64,000 bases of DNA from JANLQX01 sp031368215 (GCA_031368215.1 JANLRD010000041.1:31723-95722), one strand, 5' to 3'. Numbered from the stretch's first letter, positions 1 through 8,570 are shown. The notes: generated by a model not told the origin, from the sequence alone. Numbers and translations are program-made.

Positions 1-567
1 TGGCGGCCCTCCCGGGTCGCCTTGGCTCCACGACGTGACCTCGGCGACCGTGACCTCCGGGTGGAACTGGACCGCAAGGTGCGGTCCGACCGCATAGGCC
101 TGCACGCAGATCGGCGAAACCGCCAGCACCGTTGCGCCGGGAGGCGGGACGGCCACACAGTCGACGTGCCATTGCAGCCACGGGCCGGACTCGATGAGGT
201 CGGGGTGAGTACTTGTCACGGTGTACCAGCCGACTTCCGGGACGGACGCCCGCTCGACCCTTCCCCCCAGCGCGACCGAGAGGGCCTGCGCCCCGAAGCA
301 CACGCCGAAGGTGGGGATGCCACGCCGATCCCCATCGCGCAGCAGATCCAGGTGAGCATCGAGCCACCATCGGACATCTGGATCGTTCACTCCCGGAGAG
401 GCTCCTAGCGACAGGACGGCGGCGTACCCCTCCGCCGACTCCGGAAGGTTCTTGGCCGTCGGGATGCGGACATCGAGTTCGATCCCGTGCCACCTCGCAC
501 GGTCCCCGAGCATTGCTGCGCCGGAGTCCGCTTCGTGCTCGATCACCAGCATCCGTTTGGTTCCCAC
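1..567 (-). CDS. Class I glutamine amidotransferase domain protein (3' end off window)
   Basis: This is a minus-strand frame that is open to the window edge, so the C-terminus is missing. The translated frame contains the GATase1 nucleophile motif GVCFGAQ and a downstream FHPEV motif carrying the His-Glu of the catalytic triad. Family knowledge: such domains release ammonia from glutamine for a partner synthase, or act as stand-alone GMP-synthase-like amidotransferases or gamma-glutamyl hydrolases. At least 189 codons are visible. The start is GTG at 567, or ATG at 552 five codons later; no strong Shine-Dalgarno sequence separates them. No synthetase domain is visible in the part present. Opposite-strand frames here are Arg/Pro-rich shadows. 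The substrate cannot be told. Confidence 0.72.
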   Translation of the reverse strand, partial: MGTKRMLVIEHEADSGAAMLGDRARWHGIELDVRIPTAKNLPESAEGYAAVLSLGASPGVNDPDVRWWLDAHLDLLRDGDRRGIPTFGVCFGAQALSVALGGRVERASVPEVGWYTVTSTHPDLIESGPWLQWHVDCVAVPPPGATVLAVSPICVQAYAVGPHLAVQFHPEVTVAEVTSWSQGDPGGPP

Positions 568-627
568 ACCACCAGTGTGCCGTTTCGCCGACCGGAAACG
601 CCGCGACGGTCGTCTACATTGTCCGGC

Positions 628-700
628 GGGTCGCTAGCTCATCCGGTAGAGCAACAGACTTTTAATCTGTTGGTGCGGGGATCGAGACCCCGGCGGCCTA
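628..700 (+). tRNA. tRNA-Lys (anticodon UUU)
   Basis: A 73-nt cloverleaf folds by eye. The acceptor stem is 628-634 with 693-699, and the D arm has GG in its loop. The anticodon stem ACAGA/TCTGT encloses the loop CTTTTAA (anticodon TTT at 661-663), and the T stem is CGGGG/CCCCG. CCA is not encoded. Two oddities are visible: the first acceptor pair is G-U, and the T loop reads ATCGAGA, with A at position 54 where T is nearly universal. A strong hairpin follows 30 nt downstream. Confidence 0.9.
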
Positions 701-730
701 CAACCTCGGTCCGCAAGGACCAGAAACGAC

Positions 731-766
731 AAACGCCTCTGGAGGGTTGACCCACCAGAGGCGTTT
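731..766. terminator. Bidirectional intrinsic terminator
   Basis: A perfect 12-bp inverted repeat (731-742 with 755-766) encloses a 12-nt loop and is followed by TTT on the plus strand. It lies between tRNA-Lys on the plus strand and the convergent end of the TPR gene, so it can serve both. Confidence 0.75.
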
Positions 767-802
767 TCTGTCGGCCGGACGAACCGAACAAAACAGCGAA
801 AG

Positions 803-1360
803 TCAGTACTTCTTCTTGCTCTTCGGGGCCGCCTTCAGCGCCGCCGAAAGGTCTTTGTACTCGGCGCATGTCGTCCCGCAGATCTTCTGCAGGGTGGCCA
901 GATTGGCCTTCGCCTTGGCGGTCTGACCCAGCAGAACGTAGGCCACGCCCTGGTACTCGAGGGCGCCGACATGCTTCGGATTGATCTTCAACGCCGCGGC
1001 GTAGTGCGAGAGCGCGCTGTTGTAGTCGCCGTTGTTGCGGCTGGAGTAGCCGAGAAGGTTCTGCACATCTGCGTTCTTCGGGTCGAGCGCTTCGGCCTTC
1101 TTCAGCACGACGATGGCATCGGTCCACTTCTTGGCGGCGATCGCCGTCCGTCCTTCGGCGAGGAGTGCGGGAACCGTGACGGGTGCTCCCGCGACCGATG
1201 CCGGCGGGGGAACGCTTGACGCGCCGCCGAGGGTGAGCGGCGCGGCGACCGACGAAGGGGGCTTGACCGGGTCGCCGCCGTCGGCGGCGAACGCCGTTGC
1301 CGGAAGCGCAGCGAGGCCCACGGCCAACGCGAGGACGAAGTGACGTCGGTTGTGGTTCAT
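803..1360 (-). CDS. Secreted tetratricopeptide-repeat protein
   Basis: The 185-residue product starts with an arginine-containing N-region, a hydrophobic stretch and an Ala-x-Ala cleavage site near residue 25, so it is probably exported. After a Pro/Ala/Val-rich linker, residues of roughly 85-165 form about two to three TPR units with the usual A, G, Y and P spacing. It ends in a short lysine-rich tail. The start was set at 1360 because GAAGGAG sits about 7 nt upstream; a longer in-frame extension to 1435 lacks such support. TPRs bind proteins; no partner is evident. It is transcribed convergently to tRNA-Lys. Confidence 0.8.
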   Translation of the reverse strand: MNHNRRHFVLALAVGLAALPATAFAADGGDPVKPPSSVAAPLTLGGASSVPPPASVAGAPVTVPALLAEGRTAIAAKKWTDAIVVLKKAEALDPKNADVQNLLGYSSRNNGDYNSALSHYAAALKINPKHVGALEYQGVAYVLLGQTAKAKANLATLQKICGTTCAEYKDLSAALKAAPKSKKKY

Positions 1361-1514
1361 CGCAGAACTCCTTCGGAGGGAAACGTTTTGGGAAGGGATA
1401 CGACAGCGGTTCCCGAATTGTTCAAACCGGACCACAACGCTTCGCCTGGAGGCCCGTCGTGGACAGTTCGCCCTGACGGATCAACCGAACGACACCGCTA
1501 CACTGCGTTTCGCT

Positions 1515-1585
1515 GCGGATGTCGTTCAATGGTAGGACATCAGCTTCCCAAGCTGAGAATGCGGGTTCGATTCCCGTCATCCGCT
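1515..1585 (+). tRNA. tRNA-Gly (anticodon CCC)
   Basis: A 71-nt cloverleaf with acceptor GCGGATG/CATCCGC, D stem GTTC/GGAC, anticodon stem TCAGC/GCTGA around TTCCCAA (anticodon CCC), and a normal T loop TTCGATT. CCA is not encoded. The length is typical of glycine tRNAs. Confidence 0.93.
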
Positions 1586-1702
1586 CCCCGTGACCCCGAA
1601 CGTCGTCGCCGAGACCGGTACCGGTGCCACAAGAGTGTGCGGCCGGCCGCGCGTGGAGCGCCTTGGGCTGCGGGGCTCCGCCCTCGTTCTGCTCGTGGCC
1701 TC

Positions 1703-2377
1703 CTACTCCACCGCGGGAACCCAGGCGCTGCTGAACACGTCCACCCGCGCAGCCAGCATCTGCAGTGCTGGCTCGTTCTTGCCTCCGTGGGGAATGATGA
1801 CGTCGGCATAGCGCTTCGACGGTTCCACGAAGTTGAGGTGCGCCGGACGCACCGTCTCCAGGTATTGGTTGATGACGGACTCCGTGGTGCGCCCCCGCTC
1901 GGCCACGTCGCGCGTGAGACGGCGGATGAAGCGGACGTCGGGGTCGGCGTCGACGAACACCTTCAGGTCCATCAGCGCGCGGAGTCCGGCATCCCAGAGC
2001 ACCAAGATGCCCTCCACAACCACGATCGGCGCCGGCAGAAGCGTCTCGACGCACGCGGTGCGCGTGAACGTGGAGAAGTCGTACACAGGAACGTCGACCG
2101 CGGAACCGTCGATGAGGGCCTGCACGTGGATCCGGAGGAGCTCCCAGTCGAACGCCTCGGGATGGTCGTAGTTCACAGCCGCCCTCGCCGCGAGGTCGAG
2201 GTGGGCCTGGTCGAGGTAGTACGAATCAAGTGCGATCACCGACACCTGGTCGTGTCCGACCTTCTCGATGACCCGCTCGGCCACGGTGCTCTTCCCCGAA
2301 CCAGTGCCGCCGGCCACGCCGATCACGAGGCGACGACCGTGCGTTGTCTCCGTGGTGGTAGGCGAAGATCCGGTCAT
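1703..2377 (-). CDS. udk: Uridine kinase
   Basis: This 224-residue protein phosphorylates uridine/cytidine to UMP/CMP in pyrimidine salvage. It has the P-loop GGTGSGKST at residues 23-31, a DSYY motif and YDHPEAFDW in the substrate-binding region. Its RFIRR and RDVAERGR segments match the lid of the family, as does its length. It is divergent from the Fe-S oxidoreductase gene, with 67 bp between the starts. The cytoplasmic assignment is firm by family. Confidence 0.93.
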   Translation of the reverse strand: MTGSSPTTTETTHGRRLVIGVAGGTGSGKSTVAERVIEKVGHDQVSVIALDSYYLDQAHLDLAARAAVNYDHPEAFDWELLRIHVQALIDGSAVDVPVYDFSTFTRTACVETLLPAPIVVVEGILVLWDAGLRALMDLKVFVDADPDVRFIRRLTRDVAERGRTTESVINQYLETVRPAHLNFVEPSKRYADVIIPHGGKNEPALQMLAARVDVFSSAWVPAVE

Positions 2378-2444
2378 GTCCGACGTGTCTAGCAGCCAGC
2401 CGGTTCACGCCCTGGAGGCGCTGCCGACTACCGTTTGCGTCTGT

Positions 2445-4682
2445 ATGACAACTGCGCCGCATGACGCGTCCACGACTCCGAAGAAGAAGCGACTTTCGCC
2501 CAGTGTGCTGGCGCTCGTCGTCGGCGGGGTGATGGCCACGGTTACCGCCGTCTCGGGAATCGCCGCCACCCTCGAACAGTGGCACGGCAACTCCGACATC
2601 CACCGTCCGGTGTTCATCAACATCCCAGCAGCAGTCAGAGCGGGGTTCTACACGGTTCTGCCGATCCTGTTCCTAACGGGTGCCTGGCTGTTCTCCCAAC
2701 GGGTGAAGAACTGGGAACGCGGCACCCCCGACAACCGGCGAACCACGCCGAAGAACGCCAAGCGTCGTCTGGCCGACTTCCGGTCAGGCGTCTACATGCA
2801 GACGCTGATGCGTGACCGCGGCGCCGGACTCATGCACTCGATGATCTACTTCGGCTTCATCGGCCTGTTCGCCGTGACGACGGTCCTCGAGATCGACCAC
2901 CAACTGCCGAACGGGCTCAAGTTCCTCCACGGCGATGTGTACCGGGGCTACGCGGCGTTCGGCGAGACCGCGGGCCTGCTGTTCATCGGCGGCATCTTGT
3001 GGGCGATGTACCGCCGGTATGTGCAGCGGGTCTACCGCATCCGCATCAAGAACCGTCCCGAAGACGCGGTCATCCTTCTCAACTTCTTGATCCTCGGCGT
3101 CTCCGGCTTCCTCGCCGAGGGTGCCCGCATTGCGCTCGTGGGCCGCCCGTCGTTCGAGAAGTGGAGCTACGTCGGCTATCCGGTCAGCGCAGCATTCGAC
3201 GGAGTCTCGGGCCTGGCCAACTGGCACCGCTTCTTCTGGGGTCTCCACGTGGTGGCGTTCTTCGCATTCCTGGTGATCCTGCCAATCACCAAGCTGCGCC
3301 ACATGTTCACGTCGCCGCTCAACATGTACCTGAAGGACCGCGAGCGGCCCAAGGGTGCGATGCGTCCGATGCCGAACCTGATGGAGACGTCGCTCGAATC
3401 GTTCGGCGCTTCGACGATCGAGGACTTCACGTGGAAGCAACTCCTCGACACCGACGCCTGCACGATGTGCGGTCGGTGCACCGCGGTGTGCCCGGCACAC
3501 GCCACCGGCAAGCCCCTCGATCCGCGCGAGATCGTGCTGAAGATCGGGACCGTCATGTCGTTGACCGGTCCGAACGGCGGGCAGGTGTCGCCGCCGGTGT
3601 CGATCGACGGCGAGCTGAAGGTGAAGACCTCGAGTGTGTTCGAGCGCATCACGTCCGAGGAGATCTGGGCCTGCACCACGTGCAAGGCGTGCGACGAGAA
3701 CTGCCCGGTCCACATCGAGATCCTCGACAAGATCCTCGACATGCGCCGCTACCTGTCGCTGATGGAGTCGAACTTCCCGAGCGAGCTCGGCAACGCCTAC
3801 CGCTCGATGGAGAACTCGGGAAACCCGTGGGGCATCGGCCAGAACGAGCGTCTCGGCTGGGCCAAGGATCTCGACGTTGCCGTGGCCGAACCGGGTTCGC
3901 CGCTCACCAGCGAGTACCTCTACTGGGTGGGCTGCGCGGGTTCGTTCGACGACAAGAACAAGAAGGTCACCTCGGCCACCGTCAAGCTGCTGCAGCGTGC
4001 CGGCATCGATGTTTCGGTGCTCGGCCCGAACGAGCAGTGCACCGGTGATCCGGCGCGGCGCTCGGGCAACGAATACGTGTTCCAGATGCTCGCCATGGCC
4101 AACGTGGAGACCCTCAACGGCATGGGCGTGAGGAAGATCATCACGCAGTGTCCGCACTGCTTCAACACGCTGCTCAACGAGTACCCCCAGCTCGGCGGCC
4201 ATTTCGAGGTCGTCCACCACAGCCAGTTGCTCGAGACGCTGATCGCCGATGGTCGGCTCGATCTCGCCGGTGCCTCGCTCGACGAGCGGATCGTGTATCA
4301 CGACTCCTGCTACCTCGGCCGTCACAACGATGTGTACGAGGCGCCCCGCAAGGTGCTCGGTTCGCTGAAGGGCATCCAGATCGTCGAGGCACCCCGTAAC
4401 GGCACCAAGGGCATGTGCTGCGGCGCCGGCGGCGCGCGGATGTGGATGGAGGAGGACACCGGCACCAAGGTCAACGACGAGCGCTCGCGTGAACTCCTCG
4501 ACACCGGCGCATCGCGCGTGGCCACCGCCTGTCCGTTCTGCTACATCATGATGGACGACGGCGTGAAGGGCCACGGCCGCGACGACGTGATCGTCCAGGA
4601 CATTGCCATGCACCTCCTCGAAGCCGTCGAGAACGCCGAGCGCGTCGGCGTTTCGGACTCCCCCGTCGTCACGTCCCTGTAG
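2445..4682 (+). CDS. Membrane-anchored Fe-S oxidoreductase with CCG (heterodisulfide-reductase-like) domains
   Basis: The 745-residue protein has an N-terminal membrane part (about residues 20-300, around six hydrophobic segments, NarI-like with several His). Two 4Fe-4S ferredoxin motifs follow, CTMCGRCTAVCP near residue 338 and CTTCKACDENCP near residue 409. The C-terminal half carries cysteine-rich CCG domains (CPHC, DSCYLGRH, CCGAGG, CPFC). This is the architecture of the actinobacterial Rv0338c-type protein, thought to pass electrons between the quinone pool and an electron-transfer flavoprotein in acyl-CoA oxidation; that role is inferred from the family. The start is ATG 2445; longer in-frame starts run into the udk promoter. 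A dyad repeat follows the stop directly. Confidence 0.88.
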   Translation: MTTAPHDASTTPKKKRLSPSVLALVVGGVMATVTAVSGIAATLEQWHGNSDIHRPVFINIPAAVRAGFYTVLPILFLTGAWLFSQRVKNWERGTPDNRRTTPKNAKRRLADFRSGVYMQTLMRDRGAGLMHSMIYFGFIGLFAVTTVLEIDHQLPNGLKFLHGDVYRGYAAFGETAGLLFIGGILWAMYRRYVQRVYRIRIKNRPEDAVILLNFLILGVSGFLAEGARIALVGRPSFEKWSYVGYPVSAAFDGVSGLANWHRFFWGLHVVAFFAFLVILPITKLRHMFTSPLNMYLKDRERPKGAMRPMPNLMETSLESFGASTIEDFTWKQLLDTDACTMCGRCTAVCPAHATGKPLDPREIVLKIGTVMSLTGPNGGQVSPPVSIDGELKVKTSSVFERITSEEIWACTTCKACDENCPVHIEILDKILDMRRYLSLMESNFPSELGNAYRSMENSGNPWGIGQNERLGWAKDLDVAVAEPGSPLTSEYLYWVGCAGSFDDKNKKVTSATVKLLQRAGIDVSVLGPNEQCTGDPARRSGNEYVFQMLAMANVETLNGMGVRKIITQCPHCFNTLLNEYPQLGGHFEVVHHSQLLETLIADGRLDLAGASLDERIVYHDSCYLGRHNDVYEAPRKVLGSLKGIQIVEAPRNGTKGMCCGAGGARMWMEEDTGTKVNDERSRELLDTGASRVATACPFCYIMMDDGVKGHGRDDVIVQDIAMHLLEAVENAERVGVSDSPVVTSL

Positions 4683-4687
4683 GGGTC

Positions 4688-4751
4688 GCTGGGAGAGAGG
4701 TTGCCCCCATATATGGGGGCAAAACACCTCCCAACGCTGCTCGGAGGTGTT
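4688..4751 (+). repeat. Dispersed dyad repeat R1, copy 1
   Basis: This element joins the conserved block GGGAGAGAGGTTGCCCCCAT to two palindromes: GCCCCCATATATGGGGGC (4703-4720) and AACACCTCC/GGAGGTGTT (4723-4731 with 4743-4751). It begins 5 nt after the Fe-S gene stop and could also act as a transcription end. The same element occurs inverted at 9430-9491, and truncated copies lie at 63774 and 63861. Confidence 0.85.
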
Positions 4752-4804
4752 CAGCCGCACTCGACGCCGGGAAGACGCCGCGAACACCGGACCCGTGCAC
4801 CACA

Positions 4805-5008
4805 ATGAGTGCCGTGGACACCCTTTCGCTTCTCGATTTCGCCTGTCCGCGTTGTGGGTTGTCCGTCCACGAGGAGTTCTATGGCCCGTGTTCCACCTGC
4901 GTGGAGGAGCTTCGGGCCAGGGTGCGACTCGACCAGACCGACGTGGCGGTCGCCGACTACGTTCCAAAGATGAACGTCACCCCGAACGCTGTTGCGTCGA
5001 AAGAGTAA
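4805..5008 (+). CDS. Small zinc-ribbon protein
   Basis: A 67-residue protein with two CxxC knuckles, CPRC near residue 14 and CSTC near residue 29, separated by about 11 residues; this fits a single zinc ribbon. The rest is acidic and uncharacterised. It is followed after 9 bp by the cation-efflux gene, so the two are probably co-transcribed. I do not recognise a named family; metal buffering or nucleic-acid binding are both possible. Confidence 0.65.
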   Translation: MSAVDTLSLLDFACPRCGLSVHEEFYGPCSTCVEELRARVRLDQTDVAVADYVPKMNVTPNAVASKE

Positions 5009-5017
5009 GCACCGGGC

Positions 5018-5977
5018 ATGAATGAAGGGACGCAAGGCCAGGAACCGGCCGAGGGGCACGGTGGGGGGCACGGGACGAAAGCTATCCTGGCGGCGTTGCT
5101 GGCCAACCTCGGCATTGCCATTGCCAAGTTCACCGGGTTCCTGCTCACCGGATCGGCGTCGCTGCTCGCCGAGGCCGGGCACTCCGTCGCCGACACCACG
5201 AACCAGGGCCTCCTCCTTCTCGGTGGCCGTCAGGCCAAGAAGCCCCAGGACGAGAGCCATCCCTTCGGCTACGGGATGACGCGGTACTTCTGGTCGTTCG
5301 TCGTTGCGCTGATCCTGTTCTCGCTCGGTTCGCTCTTCGCCATCTACGAAGGCATCGAGAAGCTGCAGCACCCTCATGAGTTGGACAAGCCGAGCATCGC
5401 GGTGGGCATCCTCTGCGTGGCGGTAGCGCTGGAAGCGTTCTCGTTCCGGACGGCGATCGTCGAGGCACGACCCCTCAAAGGGAATCAGAGCTGGTGGTCC
5501 TTCATCCGAACGGCGAAGGTGCCCGAACTCCCGGTGTTGCTACTCGAAGACTCGGGTGCGCTTGTCGGCCTCATGCTCGCGCTCGGCGGCGTCGGCATGG
5601 CGCTGATCACCGACGATCCGGTGTGGGACGCCTGTGCCACACTCGCCATCGGCGCCCTCCTTGCCGTCATTGCGGTGATCTTGATCGTCGAGATGCGCAG
5701 CCTTCTGCTGGGCGAGGCAGCGTCACCCGAGGCAACAGCGAGGTTGCGCGGCGCAATCGAGTCGTCGCCGTCCGTGCGCCGATTGATCCACGTGCGCACG
5801 ATGCACGTCGGACCGGAGGAGTTGTTGGTCGCGGCAAAGATCGAGTTCGATGGCGCACTCGACTTCGCCGGCGTCAGCAACGCCATCGACGAAACGGAAG
5901 CGCGCATACGGTCTCTGGACCCGACAGCGACCCTCATCTACCTCGAACCGGCGATCCACGATCCGGCGCGCAGCTGA
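5018..5977 (+). CDS. Cation diffusion facilitator family transporter
   Basis: The 319-residue inner-membrane protein has a His/Gly-rich N-terminus and about six membrane segments. The metal-site signature AGHSVADTTNQG lies in TM2 and DPVWDACATLAIG in a later helix; a cytoplasmic C-terminal domain of about 80 residues follows. The TM2 signature is of the SLC30A9/ZnT9-like branch. Family members exchange Zn2+ or other divalent ions for protons. Its stop overlaps the start of the GH84 gene by one base (TGATG), which implies translational coupling. The transported metal cannot be read from the sequence. Confidence 0.88.
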   Translation: MNEGTQGQEPAEGHGGGHGTKAILAALLANLGIAIAKFTGFLLTGSASLLAEAGHSVADTTNQGLLLLGGRQAKKPQDESHPFGYGMTRYFWSFVVALILFSLGSLFAIYEGIEKLQHPHELDKPSIAVGILCVAVALEAFSFRTAIVEARPLKGNQSWWSFIRTAKVPELPVLLLEDSGALVGLMLALGGVGMALITDDPVWDACATLAIGALLAVIAVILIVEMRSLLLGEAASPEATARLRGAIESSPSVRRLIHVRTMHVGPEELLVAAKIEFDGALDFAGVSNAIDETEARIRSLDPTATLIYLEPAIHDPARS

Positions 5978-7251
5978 TGCCGAACTTCGCCGTCGCCGGG
6001 GTGCTGGAAGGGTTCTACGGGCCGCCGTGGTCGTGGGATGAGCGCGTGGTCGTGATGGAGCGATGCGTGCCGGCGGGGTTGCCGTGGTACGTGTGGGCGC
6101 CGAAGTCCGACCCGCTGCATCGTCGGGCGTGGCGTGAGCCATTCACCGACGAGCACCTCGCCGGTTTCCGTCGACTACTCACGATCGACGGACTCCATCT
6201 TGGTGTCGCCATTGCGCCTGGGCTCGACCCGGCGGACCTCGAAGAGGACAACACCGCATTGATCGCCAAGGTGCGATCGGTCGTCGACATCGGCGCCACG
6301 CTCGTGATGATCGCCTTCGACGACATCGGCGACGACGTGACGAATGCGCAGCGTCACATCGAGATCGTGAGCGCACTCGTCGGCACAATCGATCGCTCGG
6401 GCGTACACGTCATCGTCGTGCCGACGCACTACGCAACAATCGCTTCGACGCCGTATCTCGCCGCGCTCTCCGCTGGACTGCCACCCGACGTGATGATCGG
6501 CTGGACCGGTCCTTTCGTCGTCAACGACGTCATCACCGCCGCCCACGCCGAGGCGTTCGCCGAGGTGGTCGACGGTCGGATGATCGCGCTGTGGGACAAC
6601 TTCCCGGTGAACGACACCGTGATGAGCGACCGCCTGTTCCTCCGACCACTCGAGGGACGCGATCCCGAACTCGCCGAACACTGCGGCGCGTATCTTGCGA
6701 ATGCCGGGGTGCAGGCGTGGCCATCGTTACCTGCGCTTCTCAGCGCGGCCGCATGGGTCACGACGGGCGTCGCCGACATCGCGTGGGAGGACTTCGACGA
6801 CGGCGTGAACCTGGCGTTGCTCGCCGGAGCATGTGACGGGAGCGAGCTGACCCGTCTCGCCCGCAGCGTCATCGACGATGACGAGTCGGCCGATCTGTGG
6901 TGGTGGCTCGAACGTCTCGAAGACCTCGAGGTGGACGGCCCGATCGGTGCGCAGGCCGCGCCGTGGATCGTCCAGACCCGCGCCGAAGCGGCAGTGGCGC
7001 TGACTGCACTGGACCTCTACGAACGTGACCGCGGCGATCCGGAGACGATCGCGCTCATCGTCGACCTCTGGCGGACGTGGCCTCCGGTACGACGGTCTCC
7101 GGTGTCCGTCCTCGGCTCACGCTTCGGCATCGAGCCGCGCATGGGACAGGACGAGGCCGGCGCGTGGACGCTGCATCGCGGCGCTCTCGTGGACGACACC
7201 AACGCGACCGACCTGCTCTGCCGCCTCGCGCTCACCAAGCACGGGGCGTAG
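5977..7251 (+). CDS. GH84-like beta-N-acetylglucosaminidase domain protein
   Basis: The 424-residue protein opens with GVLEGFYGPPWSW, the hallmark of the GH84 (O-GlcNAcase/NagJ) catalytic barrel. The adjacent aspartates of the family appear in FDDIGDD (D115, D116). The barrel spans about residues 1-280 and a helical tail follows. There is no signal peptide, so a cytoplasmic location is likely. GH84 enzymes remove terminal N-acetylglucosamine by substrate-assisted catalysis. The start ATG at 5977 overlaps the transporter stop; the open frame further upstream is a shadow of that transporter. The natural substrate is unknown. Confidence 0.86.
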   Translation: MPNFAVAGVLEGFYGPPWSWDERVVVMERCVPAGLPWYVWAPKSDPLHRRAWREPFTDEHLAGFRRLLTIDGLHLGVAIAPGLDPADLEEDNTALIAKVRSVVDIGATLVMIAFDDIGDDVTNAQRHIEIVSALVGTIDRSGVHVIVVPTHYATIASTPYLAALSAGLPPDVMIGWTGPFVVNDVITAAHAEAFAEVVDGRMIALWDNFPVNDTVMSDRLFLRPLEGRDPELAEHCGAYLANAGVQAWPSLPALLSAAAWVTTGVADIAWEDFDDGVNLALLAGACDGSELTRLARSVIDDDESADLWWWLERLEDLEVDGPIGAQAAPWIVQTRAEAAVALTALDLYERDRGDPETIALIVDLWRTWPPVRRSPVSVLGSRFGIEPRMGQDEAGAWTLHRGALVDDTNATDLLCRLALTKHGA

Positions 7252-7259
7252 ACCTCTGC

Positions 7260-7354
7260 ACCTGGTCAGCTGGGCTGCACCGGATCAGCTGGTCTGCACC
7301 GGATCAGCTGGTCTGCACCGGGTCAGCTGGTCTGCCGTGGGTCGGCTGGTCTGC
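7260..7354. repeat. Five tandem 19-nt units
   Basis: Five contiguous 19-nt units start at 7260, 7279, 7298, 7317 and 7336. Units 2 and 3 are identical (accggatcagctggtctgc) and the others differ at 1-4 positions. They lie between the convergent GH84 and dcd genes. There are no spacers, so this is not a CRISPR array. Confidence 0.9.
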
Positions 7355-7397
7355 AGTGGCGCACAAATCCCGACCCAACGACGGGAGCCGACCCAGG
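7337..7397 (+). repeat. Dispersed repeat R2, copy A (diverged)
   Basis: This 61-bp stretch shares the framework GTGGGTCGG...CCGACCCA...GCCGACCCAGG with the two better-conserved copies at 23635 and 24740. The ends are inverted (GGGTCGG/CCGACCC). It overlaps the last 19-nt tandem unit and sits between gene 3' ends. Confidence 0.6.
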
Positions 7398-7419
7398 TGA
7401 GCAGCGGGTCCCGAGCGGA

Positions 7420-7989
7420 TCAGCGTTGGGGGAAGTTCGCGTAGTACCGGCTGGGCGTCGGGCCCCGCTGGCCCTGGTACTTGGAGCCGACAGCCGACGA
7501 ACCGTAGGGGTGCTCGGCCGGGCTGGTCATCCGCAGAAAGCTGACCTGGCCGATCTTCATGCCGGGATAGATGGTGATCGGGAGGTTGGCAACGTTGGCC
7601 AACTCAAGCGTGATGTGACCATCGAAACCCGGGTCGATGAACCCGGCAGTCGAATGGATGAGCAGACCGAGACGACCAAGGCTTGACTTGCCTTCGATGC
7701 GCGCGACGAGATCGTCGGGGACGCCAATGCGTTCGGCAGTAGCACCCAACACGAACTCACCGGGGTGCAGGATGAACACGTCTTCGCTGCCGATCTCGAC
7801 GAGCTCGGTCAGATCCTCCTGGTTCTCCTTCACGTCGATGACACGGGCTGTGTGGTTGCGGAACACCCGGAAGTAGTGGTCGACCGTGAGGTCGATCGAC
7901 GATGGCTGCACGTTGTCCGGCACAAAGGGGTCGATCAGGATCCGCCCATTGGCGATCTCCTCACGAAGGGTGCGGTCAGAGAGGATCAT
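7420..7989 (-). CDS. dcd: dCTP deaminase
   Basis: The 189-residue enzyme converts dCTP to dUTP, supplying dTMP synthesis. The family signature EGKSSLGRLGL and the trimer-fold motifs PSSIDLTVD, FDGHITLEL and GQVSF are all present, and the length equals that of actinobacterial Dcd. M. tuberculosis Dcd is bifunctional (deaminase plus dUTPase); whether this one is cannot be settled here. The gene is convergent with the GH84 gene. Confidence 0.93.
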   Translation of the reverse strand: MILSDRTLREEIANGRILIDPFVPDNVQPSSIDLTVDHYFRVFRNHTARVIDVKENQEDLTELVEIGSEDVFILHPGEFVLGATAERIGVPDDLVARIEGKSSLGRLGLLIHSTAGFIDPGFDGHITLELANVANLPITIYPGMKIGQVSFLRMTSPAEHPYGSSAVGSKYQGQRGPTPSRYYANFPQR

Positions 7990-8110
7990 GCTCTGTCACT
8001 CGCGGGTGCAACTGGGAGGGACATGAGTTCGGCGCACTTCATGGGGTGCCGAGGCTAGCGGCCCGCACAGGCTCGCCGACCAGCGATCCGTCGGCCCAGC
8101 GATCCGTCGG

Positions 8111-8371
8111 TCAGCGGACGAGGCTGGCAATCGCCCAGACACTCACGATGAACCCGACCGATGCCATAGCGATCGTACGGAGCTTCGGCGCCTTGGCGAG
8201 GGGGACAGCTTTCAGGTCGTCTTCGGTGATCCGCCGCTTGGCCGCCTCGCGTGAAGGGGGACGGGTGGTTCGTTTCACCGGCGGCCGAACGAGCGCCATG
8301 ACATTGCCGATGAAGAGCGCGCCACCGAAGGCGAGCAGCAGCCAAACGATGAGATCGGGTCCACCAAACAT
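8111..8371 (-). CDS. Small two-helix membrane protein
   Basis: An 86-residue protein with a hydrophobic segment at about 8-28, a basic cytoplasmic-looking middle (RPPVKRTTRPP...AAKRR) and a second hydrophobic segment at about 64-84. No family is recognised. It lies downstream of no obvious partner; dcd begins 120 bp further along in the same direction. Confidence 0.6.
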   Translation of the reverse strand: MFGGPDLIVWLLLAFGGALFIGNVMALVRPPVKRTTRPPSREAAKRRITEDDLKAVPLAKAPKLRTIAMASVGFIVSVWAIASLVR

Positions 8372-8458
8372 GCGTTGACGACGCTACCGCTCCATCTTCA
8401 GCCCGCTGTCGACGGCCGCGGCAGTTTCAGGCGCACCCCACAACGACGAACAGCGCCT

Positions 8459-8509
8459 CCCACATCGACGAACATCGTCGCTCTTGGCGCCTCAGGACGT
8501 CGATGTGGG
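8459..8509. repeat. Intergenic 12-bp inverted repeat
   Basis: CCCACATCGACG (8459-8470) pairs with CGTCGATGTGGG (8498-8509), and a smaller perfect hairpin CGACGA-ACA-TCGTCG lies at 8466-8480. It is in the gap between the SDR stop and the small membrane-protein start. It could be a terminator-like structure or an operator; there is no T-run. Confidence 0.55.
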
Positions 8510-8570
8510 ATGCGAGAACGCCCAGTCTGGGATGTACCGACCTACGGACGACACGGTCGACGAATCGGTG

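Noticed and set aside
2784..4967. A 727-codon minus-strand open frame opposite the Fe-S oxidoreductase
   Set aside because: It is the antisense shadow of a GC-rich gene; the product is His/Arg/Val-rich low complexity with no family motif.
7260..7354. Possible CRISPR array
   Set aside because: Units are contiguous with no spacers, and there are no cas genes.
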